Assembly: GCA_022360175.1 (NCBI GenBank)
Contig: JAKSDI010000114.1
Location: 1 to 64,000 of the forward strand
Reading direction: 5' to 3'
Source of the DNA: Chitinophagales bacterium
Lineage (GTDB): Bacteria > Bacteroidota > Bacteroidia > Chitinophagales > Saprospiraceae
Length of the DNA: 64,000 nt
Position 1 is the first letter of the stretch, and each line of letters starts with the position of its first letter. A program made the position numbers and the translations under genes. The notes below the pieces were generated by a model, which saw only the letters and a program-made list of their open reading frames with translations, ran no database searches and was not told where the DNA came from. Positions 54,640 to 63,899 of this stretch are shown in pieces.

Positions 54640-56034
54640 ATGAGAAAGAACTGGGCATATCTTTTAGGAACATTGGCATTTTTTTTACCCTTAAAGCCAG
54701 ACATAGGAGGACAGAAAGCAGCTTTCAAAGCTCACTATAAAGGGACGCTGCTATATAATGAGGGGCATTATCAACGTGCTGTACAACAATTTGATAAAGC
54801 TTATCAAACGCTTCCTGATAATTATAATTTCATGCTTTCGCTGGCAGTAGGCCTTAGTAGAGTAGGGAGAGGAACAGAAGGTTTAAATCTGTTGCGGAAA
54901 GGCGGTGCTCAATTGTCTGCTAAAAATCCCGCACATGCTCAAAAGCTGGCTTACCGATATTTTTTCGAGGGTATGATTTTATCATATACTCATAGATATG
55001 GTGATGCCATAGGCCCTTTAAAAGAAAGCATTAGGCTACAAAAACCAATTGGAGACCCCAAATTGCTCGGTATCTTTCATAATGCATTGGGACATGCTCT
55101 TATGCTCAACCAGGGGAGTGCACGTCATGGAAAATCGGACACTTTAGGTAGACATTATCATGTGCATAAACGAGATATGCTTCGTTCATTAGAACATTTT
55201 GATGTAGCCTTGAAATACGATCCTGCAAATCGAGCAGCTGTACACAATTATTTCCTGATTCGTAACACTTTGGGGATGGAAGCGGTCAAGGAATTTTACG
55301 CAAGCCAGGATAGTGTTGCTACTATTGTAAAAGATGCGCTTCCGCAAAATACTAAACGCGCTTTGCAATTTGCCAACTATGATGAGTTGCTTTTTTTACT
55401 TGATATTTCTGGCTCTATGGTTATGGAAAAAGTACCCTGTATGGGAACTACTCGCTTTGATGTAATGAAAGAAACTGCCTTATTTGTACTCGACAGCCTT
55501 CCTCCCAACACCCTACTTGGTTTAGGAACCATTGATGGAGATTGCGGAACAGTCCCTGCTGCCTGGGATTCCATAGGAGCGCTCAGTCATTATGATATGC
55601 GTTACCGCCTTCGTTTTTTAGCGCCTAATGGTACCACTCCTTTATTAGAGCGCCTACAAGCTTCTCCAGAACTTTTCTCCAATAAAGACAGTACTCAGAA
55701 AGCTATATTTTTGATTAGTGATGGGGCTAATGTATGTAAAGTGCCTGGTGCTGGCATTTGTCAATGGGCAGAACGCATGGCACAGCGTAACATAACAATC
55801 AATGTACTTACGTTTCTCGATGCCAGCCATGATAATACTAATGCTTTTGCGGAATACGGTTGCCTGGCAGATAACACAGGAGGGCAAATATTGTATTTAG
55901 ACAATTACCGTTGCAGCTATGAATACCTGGAATCAGGCTTGGCAGAAAGTTGCCTTCCAAAAATCCCCAGCCTGCAAAAAGTGCAATGCTGGGGGCCCGC
56001 GGTAAAGGATTTATGGGCAGTAATGGTAGAATAA
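54640..56034 (+). CDS. TPR and von Willebrand factor A domain protein
   Basis: 464 residues: a hydrophobic N-terminus that may be a signal peptide, TPR-like repeats (about 28-200; GTLLYNEGHYQRAVQQFDKAY) and a vWA domain (about 248-440). The metal-ion-dependent adhesion site is visible as LLFLLDISGSM, with Thr in MGTTRFDV and Asp in FLISDGANVC. Such proteins bind partners through a metal site. The gene follows the CHAT-like TPR gene in the same direction after 117 bases. It may be functionally linked, though an independent promoter is possible. Confidence 0.82.
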   Translation: MRKNWAYLLGTLAFFLPLKPDIGGQKAAFKAHYKGTLLYNEGHYQRAVQQFDKAYQTLPDNYNFMLSLAVGLSRVGRGTEGLNLLRKGGAQLSAKNPAHAQKLAYRYFFEGMILSYTHRYGDAIGPLKESIRLQKPIGDPKLLGIFHNALGHALMLNQGSARHGKSDTLGRHYHVHKRDMLRSLEHFDVALKYDPANRAAVHNYFLIRNTLGMEAVKEFYASQDSVATIVKDALPQNTKRALQFANYDELLFLLDISGSMVMEKVPCMGTTRFDVMKETALFVLDSLPPNTLLGLGTIDGDCGTVPAAWDSIGALSHYDMRYRLRFLAPNGTTPLLERLQASPELFSNKDSTQKAIFLISDGANVCKVPGAGICQWAERMAQRNITINVLTFLDASHDNTNAFAEYGCLADNTGGQILYLDNYRCSYEYLESGLAESCLPKIPSLQKVQCWGPAVKDLWAVMVE

Positions 56035-56059
56035 ATAATTCCACCTTATTCGATTCGTA

Positions 56060-57472
56060 TTAATTCAGTTTGATTATCTTTTTAGATATGGATTGTCCAT
56101 CAAGCACCACGATTAGTTGATAAGCACCAGTGGGCAATTCACGTACATCTATAGTAGAATTCGAGTTTATTAAACCTTCTAATACAAGTTGTCCTTGTTT
56201 GGAAAAAAATTGATAAGTACCTTCCAAGAATCGCTCTTCTGCCTGGATATTTATTTGATCAGTAGCTGGATTCGGAAAAATGGTCAATTCAGGAAAAATA
56301 GTCAGTGCTTCATCTACATCTACAATTCCATGCACTTGATATCTCAATAAATAATAAGCTGTGCTACCTAATTCATTAGCATCATCCTGAGCACGAAAAA
56401 CAACTTGATAAGCTTGCTGTCGAACATGTTCCTCTTTTACTTCCCATGTGAAGGTACCATTTGCTTCTTCTCCATTTGCAGAAGCGGAAAAAGCTGCAGT
56501 ATGATCATAATAGTCAGATTCTAGTAAACCACTTGATGCTGTTAGTTCTAAGGTAAGATCAGAATCTGTACTTATAGCAGAAACATCTACCTGGATGATA
56601 TCTCCAACTTGCACGTCAATAATATCCTGATTCTGTTCACTAACAGTGATATTAGGAGCTTGCAATCCTTCAGCAATGGTGATGAGCATATCGCGAATAA
56701 CCACATCTTGTATTGTACCATTTCTATAGCTTGTTATTCTAATTGCCAGCGTATATAAACCTGCTTTTTGAGGGGCATCCCATGTAACCAAACCTGTAAT
56801 CGAATTAATGCTTAGGTTATTGCTGATGGGATCCGGCTGAGGAATCATGTCTGGCCAAACATAGTTGGGAACATCCGTGTCTAATGCTTCCATAGGTACG
56901 ATCAATTCGTAAGCGAGGCTATCCCCATCTGGATCATAAGCATTGGGAATATGATAAAAAGGCTGGCCAACTGCTCCCATTCCCACTACTGGTTCTAATA
57001 ATACTGGAGAGTGGTTATTCTCTGGATTAGAAGATAAGGTGATCTGTGTTTCTACATGAAATGTGATCTGATCCGAATTGGGGAAATTTAAATTGAGTAT
57101 ACCTCCTACCCGATTAGGATCGGTCATGCTTACTTTGTAAGTACCAATCGCATCGTAGGTGTGTAGTTGTTGATAAACATTCATCTTGGTACCTGGTGCA
57201 ATAATTTCTCCATCAGGAATTCCATTGCCATTGAAATCAGGACCGTTGACTCTGGCGATCGACTCGCATTGTCCATCTCCCCAACAAATCGTTAGATAAT
57301 CTCGGTCTGCAGGGAGAGCATTCGCATTAGTATAAGTGATAATAGTACCCTCAAGGGTCAGAACCCCAGTTTGGCGAAAGCTAATTTCTCCACCCACATT
57401 ATGAGTAGCTTGAACTGAAAAAGTACTGAACAACAAAAGATAAAAGAACAAAGAGCGTAATTGGAACTTCAT
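56060..57472 (-). CDS. Secreted protein with Ig-like modules and T9SS sorting domain
   Basis: 470 residues with a signal peptide (MKFQLRSLFFYLLLFSTFSVQA). It starts THNVGGEISFRQTG, an N-terminal motif common in large Bacteroidota surface proteins. PKD/cadherin-like modules follow (PNAYDPDGDSLAYELIVP, GLVTWDAPQKAGLYTLAI), and the C-terminus is a type A sorting domain (LTIFPNPATDQINI ... YQLIVVLDGQSISKKIIKLN). It is exported and anchored or released by the type IX system. The gene is convergent with the vWA gene, 25 bases apart. Its binding partner is unknown. Confidence 0.85.
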   Translation of the reverse strand: MKFQLRSLFFYLLLFSTFSVQATHNVGGEISFRQTGVLTLEGTIITYTNANALPADRDYLTICWGDGQCESIARVNGPDFNGNGIPDGEIIAPGTKMNVYQQLHTYDAIGTYKVSMTDPNRVGGILNLNFPNSDQITFHVETQITLSSNPENNHSPVLLEPVVGMGAVGQPFYHIPNAYDPDGDSLAYELIVPMEALDTDVPNYVWPDMIPQPDPISNNLSINSITGLVTWDAPQKAGLYTLAIRITSYRNGTIQDVVIRDMLITIAEGLQAPNITVSEQNQDIIDVQVGDIIQVDVSAISTDSDLTLELTASSGLLESDYYDHTAAFSASANGEEANGTFTWEVKEEHVRQQAYQVVFRAQDDANELGSTAYYLLRYQVHGIVDVDEALTIFPELTIFPNPATDQINIQAEERFLEGTYQFFSKQGQLVLEGLINSNSTIDVRELPTGAYQLIVVLDGQSISKKIIKLN

Positions 57473-57738
57473 GATAAATCAAGTTTGATGATATAATAAG
57501 GTTATAGCATACTTCTTCGAGTAATGCCAAAAAATGATTGATCTATATGAAAGTTCCTCTTATTTGAAATGTAAATTTAGCGCAGGTCTAAGATACTATT
57601 TTTATAGGCGGGTCGCAATAGATACTATGACTATAATACTTGATGATACGCATTTGAGTGTTTAGGCTGTTAAAACAGCCAAAAAGAATAATTAAGCGCT
57701 TGTTTAAACTTTTCTGGTGAAACCGATAGAAATAGCTT
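57473..57738. other. Intergenic region, small hairpin only
   Basis: 266 bases upstream of the T9SS cargo gene, whose promoter must lie here. A perfect small hairpin GGCTGTT-AA-AACAGCC sits at 57665-57680. Nothing else is recognised. Confidence 0.4.
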
Positions 57739-57909
57739 ATGATTACTGACTTGCCTCTAAATAGTCATTTCGACAAAGGCAAGGAAAAGTTCATTTTAAG
57801 TATTGGAGGCGCTAATTTTGATGAATCAGAATTATTAATAAAAGGTGTGCCCTCAAGAAGAAAGGATGGAGAGCACACTTACGCATGTACACTATATTCC
57901 ACTTCTTAA
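57739..57909 (+). CDS. Possible 56-residue protein
   Basis: A complete small frame (starts MITDLPLNSHFDKGKEKF, middle SIGGANFDESELLIKGVP, ends in CTLYSTS) with protein-like composition. Its end overlaps the 3' end of the convergent hydrolase gene by 18 bases. I do not recognise the family; it could be a remnant or a chance frame. Confidence 0.3.
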   Translation: MITDLPLNSHFDKGKEKFILSIGGANFDESELLIKGVPSRRKDGEHTYACTLYSTS

Positions 57910-59271
57910 GATACCTTGTATCCATTCATGTGTTTCTGTCACGATGTCGTAGTTGAAGTGATTTTGTAAATACTCTCTGTATGCTGGTTGCGAACGCAAA
58001 CGAGCGCCTTCTTCCAGTGTACCTACTTTAATCATGCTATGATCTGTTTTAGGCATGTATACAAAGGTGCCTTTACCAGGATGGTAGTGATTGACAATGT
58101 GAATAATCTCTTTTTGTGAAAAATTATTGACTACCTCCAAATCTGCTTCACCATTGATTGATAAGACATATCCCTCAAAACTAGCCCAGGCCTCAGAAAG
58201 ATTGTATTTATAAATTTCTCGCCAAAAGTCTTCATGTCGGTAAAGAATTTGATCTTCTCCATCAAAGGCAAAGTCTCGCTCTAATATCTGCTGATAATCC
58301 GGGTTTTGATAAAGTTCCTTGGAAGATTTCCCCAGATGGTAATGCTCATATAAAAGAGCAAAAAGTTTTCTTACATCTTTATCTGTCTGAACATAATCAC
58401 TACTGCCTAAGCGTGGGTTTTGATAGCGTACCATTCTTAGTAAATATTCCGTCCAGGTATCATGTATAATACCATATATAGCCACTCCTTTGGGTTGTGT
58501 TTTACTTGCTATAATTGGTGCATAAATTCCTCCCATAGAATGTCCCCACAGAAAAATGTTATTTTTATCAATGAAGTCATATTTCTCCATTTGCGGATAA
58601 GCCTGGACATATGCTTCCAACTCATTATCAAACCCGAGTTGTTGACAGTCCCCTGTATTTAAATTATCGCCTATTCCTGGTTTTTCAATTCTAAAAACAG
58701 CATATCCTAAACTTACCAGGCTATCCACTAGTTTTCGATAAGGATGAATTCCATTTAAATTATCAACTGAAGAGCAGGTATAACCAGGTATAAAAAAGAT
58801 AGTGGGATGTACACCTGGCTTGTGAGGTTTGTTGATTATTGTCCGGATCAATCCTCCTTTATACGCAAATTGACCATAGATAACAGATGAATGTGCGCTT
58901 TCTTCCATTGGTAACGGTAATGCTTTTCCTTCTAATATCATTTTTTCTCCCTCTCGCCATACTTGCACTTTAACGGGATCCCAGGCTCTTATCTCGTTCC
59001 TTGCTGCTAATAATTGAGGAACAGTATTTACATCAGTACCATTCAATTTTAATACAACATCACCTTGCTTTGTCCCAATAGCAGCCATTGTCCCATCAGG
59101 AGATAAGTTTCCTACCCATATTCCTTCAGCTTTTTTTAGTCCCACTTCCTGCGCTCTTGCTTCATCTACAGGTATCGGACGAAAACCTAATGAAATACGG
59201 CGTGGCAGTTCTTGTGCAACCAATTGCAAAGATATTACCACGCCAATCACCATTACTACTAATCGCTTCAT
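57892..59271 (-). CDS. Exported alpha/beta hydrolase with N-terminal PDZ domain
   Basis: 459 residues with a signal peptide (MKRLVVMVIGVVISLQLVAQ). The PDZ-like domain (about 25-110; GIWVGNLSPDGTMAAIGTKQ, GDVVLKLNGTDVN) is followed by an alpha/beta hydrolase (about 125-455). The oxyanion region is FIPGYTCSS, the nucleophile elbow is LWGHSMGG, and probable acid and base residues lie in INGEADLEVV and KTDHSMIK. This layout resembles periplasmic esterases or dipeptidyl-peptidase-like hydrolases. The substrate is unknown. It stands as a single gene. Confidence 0.85.
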   Translation of the reverse strand: MKRLVVMVIGVVISLQLVAQELPRRISLGFRPIPVDEARAQEVGLKKAEGIWVGNLSPDGTMAAIGTKQGDVVLKLNGTDVNTVPQLLAARNEIRAWDPVKVQVWREGEKMILEGKALPLPMEESAHSSVIYGQFAYKGGLIRTIINKPHKPGVHPTIFFIPGYTCSSVDNLNGIHPYRKLVDSLVSLGYAVFRIEKPGIGDNLNTGDCQQLGFDNELEAYVQAYPQMEKYDFIDKNNIFLWGHSMGGIYAPIIASKTQPKGVAIYGIIHDTWTEYLLRMVRYQNPRLGSSDYVQTDKDVRKLFALLYEHYHLGKSSKELYQNPDYQQILERDFAFDGEDQILYRHEDFWREIYKYNLSEAWASFEGYVLSINGEADLEVVNNFSQKEIIHIVNHYHPGKGTFVYMPKTDHSMIKVGTLEEGARLRSQPAYREYLQNHFNYDIVTETHEWIQGILRSGI

Positions 59272-59364
59272 TGCTTTTTGTCGGTAAGTTAAGGGGAATG
59301 AAAAGGCAGGTGGGGGTGAAAGTTGCTCTATTTGTTATTACAGAAGCAGCCTGAACATCTATTT

Positions 59365-60264
59365 CTATATTTCTTTTGCATTTTCGATCAATGCCATTAA
59401 TGAGCGTTTATACAAATCAAATAGCCTGGCATCATGTTGACGATGAATCTCTATCACAGGTACTTTACTTCGAGGAATACCAAATAGATAATTAGCTACT
59501 AATATTTTACCCATTGCTGTTTCAGCATCTACACTAATGTAATGAGCAGTAGGTAGATGATGATAGGTGTATATACCAAACTTCCCTTGGGGCGCGAGTT
59601 GGTTTAATTCTTTTTTTATCTCTAGCAAATCAGTAATTACCCCTGGTATGACACGTTCGCCATATTTTTCCTTGGGTAGGACAGAAGAACGATCTTCAAA
59701 GTAAAATCTGGCATTATTACTATCGGGGTCGGCCATATAACATTTGACAAATACTCCCTGCTTGAGTAGTTTAATAATGTGCTCTTTAAAATCGGCATCC
59801 TTGCGGTTGATGAAATAACTTGAAAACTGATTTAAGCGAGCTCCCAGAAAAACAACTTCTTTTTGTGCAGAAGCAATAAAGTCAGCTTTTTCTTCAATAG
59901 TACGACGCCCGCCAGGGTGAAAGACAGGAGAATTAGGAACAGAAGTTTCTTCTTTTACTTGCAGTATTATTGGGGATGCACTCTCATTTGCATCCATTAA
60001 TACAAAGCATTCTGCTTTTTCATCATATTCCATTCCCAACTCTGCTTTGATGATCTCCTGTAGTCCATCTACTATTTTCTTTAAGGATTTATCACCTATT
60101 CTATTTCCTTTAACTAGTTTATTAAAAAGAGAATTGGAAACCTTTTTACCAACTATAGCTAATCGCTGGCAGATATCTACCTGTGTATAAAGTGTTTTCT
60201 CATGAGATTGAAGCAGTTTATAAGCTGTGGAAAAAATCAGCTCGTTCTTTCTTCGGACGGACAT
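59365..60264 (-). CDS. HTH-type regulator with C-terminal PLD-like sensor domain
   Basis: 299 residues. The first 80 form a helical domain with an HTH-like pattern (QVDICQRLAIVGKKVSNSLFNK ... SLKKIVDGLQEII), like phage-type or XRE repressors. Residues 120-299 resemble phospholipase-D-fold domains found in regulators (DUF5919-like): KEVVFLGARLNQFSSYF, HIIKLLKQGVFVKCYMADPD and IYTYHHLPTAHYISVDAE. The paired HxK/D catalytic motifs of active PLD enzymes are not complete. I infer a regulator that senses a nucleotide or lipid, with moderate confidence. Confidence 0.6.
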   Translation of the reverse strand: MSVRRKNELIFSTAYKLLQSHEKTLYTQVDICQRLAIVGKKVSNSLFNKLVKGNRIGDKSLKKIVDGLQEIIKAELGMEYDEKAECFVLMDANESASPIILQVKEETSVPNSPVFHPGGRRTIEEKADFIASAQKEVVFLGARLNQFSSYFINRKDADFKEHIIKLLKQGVFVKCYMADPDSNNARFYFEDRSSVLPKEKYGERVIPGVITDLLEIKKELNQLAPQGKFGIYTYHHLPTAHYISVDAETAMGKILVANYLFGIPRSKVPVIEIHRQHDARLFDLYKRSLMALIENAKEI

Positions 60265-60539
60265 AAGTTCTCTCCTGTTAAATAGTCTTTAAAATCAATA
60301 GCATTGCGCTAAAAGGAAAATATAAATTTATAAAAATTTCTGTGTCTTTACATAAAGATTGATAAAGGGTATTTAATCAATTTTGAAGAAGCTTATAGTC
60401 ATAATTTTGAAGTGTTCTTCTCAACAATCCTAAAGATATAGTGACTAATCAGCGTGGGTAAATTGCCCTTTTCTGATATGGGTTTCCTATGCCCGGTGGA
60501 AAGTTGAGGTATTTTAAAACATTTCAATTTTTCAAAGTT

Positions 60540-60671
60540 ATGAGGAAGCAAACAGGTTCCAAGATTAATGATTTTAAAAAGTTTTCATTACCTGTAAAAC
60601 ATCAAAAGGCTATCAAGGGAGGGGATGATGGTACAGATAATATCATTGTTACTGATATTGTAAATGATTAA
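60540..60671 (+). CDS. Double-glycine leader peptide (possible RiPP/bacteriocin precursor)
   Basis: 43 residues from ATG 60540 (frame open to 60489). The N-terminal half is basic (MRKQTGSKINDFKKFSLPV) and is followed by KHQKAIKGG, a double-glycine cleavage site of the kind seen in Bacteroidota natural-product precursors. A short acidic core follows (DDGTDNIIVTDIVND). A terminator comes right after. No modification enzyme or peptidase-type exporter lies in the window, so maturation would rely on genes elsewhere. The acidic/Thr core would suit an ester-crosslinked (graspetide-like) product, which is a speculation. Confidence 0.6.
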   Translation: MRKQTGSKINDFKKFSLPVKHQKAIKGGDDGTDNIIVTDIVND

Positions 60672-60682
60672 AGGCAGGCTGA

Positions 60683-60708
60683 CAAGGCGGCTGATATTAG
60701 TCGCCTTG
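60683..60708 (+). terminator. Terminator hairpin after the double-glycine peptide gene
   Basis: CAAGGCGGCT at 60683-60692 pairs with AGTCGCCTTG at 60699-60708, one G-T wobble, loop GATATT, followed by a T-rich stretch CTTTTCCTCTT. It lies 11 bases past the peptide stop codon and 13 bases from the stop of the convergent gene, so it may serve both. Confidence 0.65.
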
Positions 60709-60721
60709 CTTTTCCTCTTAA

Positions 60722-62194
60722 TTAAGCAAGCAATTCATTGATAAGACCTTCCATCCAGATTTGAGCATGGGCAGAAGGATGAGCCACCAATTCTTTATTC
60801 AAATCTATAAGTTTTTGTTCGGCATTATCATCTGAAAGGCTGCGGAAGAAAATCCCTATATAGCGAAGAAATGGCTGATAATAACGGTATTGATCCTGAC
60901 CAAGTTTTTCTTTTTTTCGAGAAAGAAATTTTTCAAAATCATCAAAAGCTTGTACATATTCATCGTAGTAATCTTGCTTATATGCCAAAAGTCGTAAAGC
61001 ACTTCGCAAACGATAAGACTTTAAACGTAAACCATCGTGATAGGCATCCATTGTATGCTTGGGAAAATGCTCATGAAGTAGATTGATTGTTTTTTCATCT
61101 TCCTTTTTATGAAAAGCAATAGAAATATTCACATGAGCTTTTGATAGTTTCTGATCTTCCAATGGTAGCTTAGGGTTCATCGCATCGACTATATGTTCGG
61201 CCAAATCAGGATCATTATTCATTAATGCTATCTTTACATTGTTTAGCATAACTTCACGAGATGCTATTGCGAAAAAGCTGTATAGCCTTTTCTCCATGTA
61301 ATGCTTTACAAGAAAAAATAAGTCCTTATTATGGTTTTGACCATGGCTACGGTTGATATCAATGATGTAATTCATAGACAATTGCCAAATGAGCAAGTGG
61401 TGAAGAGGTTCTGTCCTATCAGATTTTTCTTTTAAAAAAGAAGTAATCTGTTGATATTTTTTTTCATCAAAATTGTCTTGCTGTCTGAGGTCAAGCAGTT
61501 GTCGGTAAATAGTTTCGAGGAAATGATCATCGCTTTCAGAAGTAGATACCATTTCATCGTTTTGTCGGAAGACTTTCTGCCAGGATAGTACTTCATGATC
61601 ATATAAAACATCCAATAAGCCAAGGAGTTGATTTAAAGAAGCTCGCATTTCTAAAAAGAGAGGATGTGCTTTTATCGTCTTAGGAGTATCCAGTGAATAG
61701 TATTCAAAGTGGTGGTAAAGCCAACAATTTAGATGATAGGCTAATCCATGGGGCAATTTATTAGTAGTTTTTTTCCATTCTTTGAGAGAAGATTCAAAAG
61801 CTTTAGGTTGATTAATATTATGCAAGCTTAAGGTGATCAATCGCTGTTCTTCTTCTGGATTTTGCTGCATGTATTGATATCCTAAAAAACGGTATATATT
61901 TTGTTCTATTAATAGTATATCAGTCCTTATCCTAGCCAATGTTTTTTTTTCATCACCATCATAAACATCATTAATAATACGACTACCCTGCACTGTTTTT
62001 GAATTTCTAAGATACCTTGAATACAGTGTTTTAAATAATGGTAACAAATACGGGTTGTCTTCTATAAAATAAGGAGAGGCTAAGTATTTCTCCAAACGTT
62101 TAGAATAGTCATTTTTTAATAAATCAAAACAAAGTGATAAGCTTTTGCATTCTGTATGATATTTTTTTTGTCCAGAAAGGGAAATATAGTCCAT
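60722..62194 (-). CDS. Hypothetical alpha-helical protein
   Basis: 490 residues, not recognised. It is nearly all helical, rich in Leu, Lys, Asp and Tyr, with a TPR/ARM-like rhythm (LRLLAYKQDYYDEYVQAFDD, VKIALMNNDPDLAEHIVDAM). There is no signal peptide or membrane helix, so it is probably cytoplasmic and a scaffold. It is a single gene between the convergent peptide gene and the divergent HTH gene. Confidence 0.65.
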   Translation of the reverse strand: MDYISLSGQKKYHTECKSLSLCFDLLKNDYSKRLEKYLASPYFIEDNPYLLPLFKTLYSRYLRNSKTVQGSRIINDVYDGDEKKTLARIRTDILLIEQNIYRFLGYQYMQQNPEEEQRLITLSLHNINQPKAFESSLKEWKKTTNKLPHGLAYHLNCWLYHHFEYYSLDTPKTIKAHPLFLEMRASLNQLLGLLDVLYDHEVLSWQKVFRQNDEMVSTSESDDHFLETIYRQLLDLRQQDNFDEKKYQQITSFLKEKSDRTEPLHHLLIWQLSMNYIIDINRSHGQNHNKDLFFLVKHYMEKRLYSFFAIASREVMLNNVKIALMNNDPDLAEHIVDAMNPKLPLEDQKLSKAHVNISIAFHKKEDEKTINLLHEHFPKHTMDAYHDGLRLKSYRLRSALRLLAYKQDYYDEYVQAFDDFEKFLSRKKEKLGQDQYRYYQPFLRYIGIFFRSLSDDNAEQKLIDLNKELVAHPSAHAQIWMEGLINELLA

Positions 62195-62355
62195 AACACA
62201 AAATACTTTTAGTCAGTGTTTTAGGTATAGTATTTTTTATATTTTGTCACCAATCCGTATGATGTCCAGAAAAAGTTGTCGGTAGCTTAAGGCATGAAAT
62301 GTACTTAAATTTGGTGACATACTAAGCATTGATTGACCCTAAGTATAGCAACTAA

Positions 62356-62580
62356 ATGAAAGATTCACCCGATCATGAAGACAAGAAGATTCGTTTTACG
62401 GACAAACAATTGACTATTCTTAAACTATGGGCCCAATGTGAGACAATAGCTGAAGTAGCTGTAAAATTACAGGTTTCTGTAAACACTGTCCAAACCCAGC
62501 TCAAGAGGATGAGGAAAAAACTAGGTGTGACACGCACTTTTGATTTATATAAACATGCACAAGAGCATGAAATGTTTTGA
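62356..62580 (+). CDS. Small LuxR-type helix-turn-helix protein
   Basis: 74 residues that are almost entirely a LuxR/GerE DNA-binding domain: FTDKQLTILKLWAQ, then AEVAVKLQVSVNTVQTQLKR and MRKKLGVTRTFDLYKHA. There is no receiver or ligand-binding domain in front. It ends about 100 bases upstream of the nucleoside phosphorylase-type gene on the same strand and might regulate it. It is short but the motif is complete, so I think it is a real stand-alone regulator. Confidence 0.75.
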   Translation: MKDSPDHEDKKIRFTDKQLTILKLWAQCETIAEVAVKLQVSVNTVQTQLKRMRKKLGVTRTFDLYKHAQEHEMF

Positions 62581-62683
62581 AGGCTTCATACTCTAATACA
62601 TAAACACAATATCACCTGAACCTGAAAAGAGTTCGTTTCAATTTTTTTGCACGTAAAGGCAAGTACGGGCCATAGAGCACTGT

Positions 62684-63877
62684 ATGGCTCTGCTTGTTTT
62701 TAATTCTACTGAACTACAAAATTCTACAGAAACCGTGAATACCTTAACACCCATAATTATTGCTATTTTAACACCTATTCCTTTGGAATACACTGCGGTA
62801 GAAATTTTTCTGGAGGAAACTCATGAAGAGAGTAGAGATAACATTAGTTATACGATTGGTTTTTTTAAGGCTTCTCATGGAAAATATCGAATCATTCTTA
62901 GAGAAACTGGTTCTCGAAATAGTGACGTAGCTTTAGCGACAGAACGCATCATTCATCACTTCAAACCAGTAATAATAATACTTACGGGCATTGCCGGAGG
63001 AGTAAAGGATGTAAAAATTGGAGATATAGTAGTCGGTACCAAAGCTTATGGCTATGAAGCAGGAAAGTCAACTGACGAAGGTTTTATGAGCCGACCCAAC
63101 GTACTCCCCTATAGTACTTCTCTTCTGGAGGCTGCAAAAAGCATAGCACGAAATAGTAATTGGCAAACACGAATCAAAAACCTTCAATTATCCCCAACTA
63201 CCTACTTTGGCCCCATTGCCTCAGGTGATCAAGTCGTAGCATCAACCCAATCAGAAATTTACCAGCGAATTAAGAAACACTACAATGATACATTAGCATT
63301 GGAGATGGAGTCCATCGGTTTTGCTACGGCAGTATTACCTTATCAAAACATCCATACTATCAATATTCGCGGCATTTCAGATTTACTTGATGATAAAAAT
63401 GTTGCTCATGATAAAAAGTACCAAGCTGTAGCCGCTGCCCATGCTGCAGCATTTGTATTCGAACTAATTTATCAACTTAATCCAACACAATTTATAATGG
63501 ATACTAAAACAATTGCCAAACAGGTAGTTAGCATACTATTTCCTCTATTGAACCTAGATTCTGTAAAAGAAATAGGGAAGGAGTTCAAAGAAGCAACAGA
63601 TGGCTCTGTTCGGGAGCTTTGGGAAAAGGTAAAGCCTGTTTTCATTGAAGAAATTGAAGTAGAAGAAAATCTAGAGGAGCAACAGGTCGCAATACGTACT
63701 TCCCTACGTAAAGAAATGAAGGATAATAATCAATTTAAGCAAGATCTGGAAAGTATACTTAAATCCTTGATAATGAAAGAAACAGAGGGCAGCGGTGTAA
63801 ATATTACGAATAGTAAGAATGTAGTGCAGGGAAGTAATATTAGTGTTGGAGGGGATTTTAGAATTGGAGATGACTAA
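62684..63877 (+). CDS. Nucleoside phosphorylase-fold (MTAN-like) protein with C-terminal signalling motif
   Basis: 397 residues. Residues about 28-265 form a PNP/UDP-phosphorylase-type domain like MTA/SAH nucleosidase: AILTPIPLEYTAV, ILTGIAGGVKDVKIGDIVVG, ASGDQVVAS, LALEMESIGFA and the catalytic Asp in IRGISDLLDD. Residues 270-360 are helical. The tail (about 372-397) reads GVNITNSKNVVQGSNISVGG then DFRIGD, a Gly/Asn/Val-rich pattern like bacterial amyloid-type or effector-associated signalling motifs. The next gene starts with a matching motif. I infer a nucleotide-degrading effector recruited by a downstream receptor. Confidence 0.78.
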   Translation: MALLVFNSTELQNSTETVNTLTPIIIAILTPIPLEYTAVEIFLEETHEESRDNISYTIGFFKASHGKYRIILRETGSRNSDVALATERIIHHFKPVIIILTGIAGGVKDVKIGDIVVGTKAYGYEAGKSTDEGFMSRPNVLPYSTSLLEAAKSIARNSNWQTRIKNLQLSPTTYFGPIASGDQVVASTQSEIYQRIKKHYNDTLALEMESIGFATAVLPYQNIHTINIRGISDLLDDKNVAHDKKYQAVAAAHAAAFVFELIYQLNPTQFIMDTKTIAKQVVSILFPLLNLDSVKEIGKEFKEATDGSVRELWEKVKPVFIEEIEVEENLEEQQVAIRTSLRKEMKDNNQFKQDLESILKSLIMKETEGSGVNITNSKNVVQGSNISVGGDFRIGDD

Positions 63878-63899
63878 ATTATTAAAAGTGTTGAGAAAT

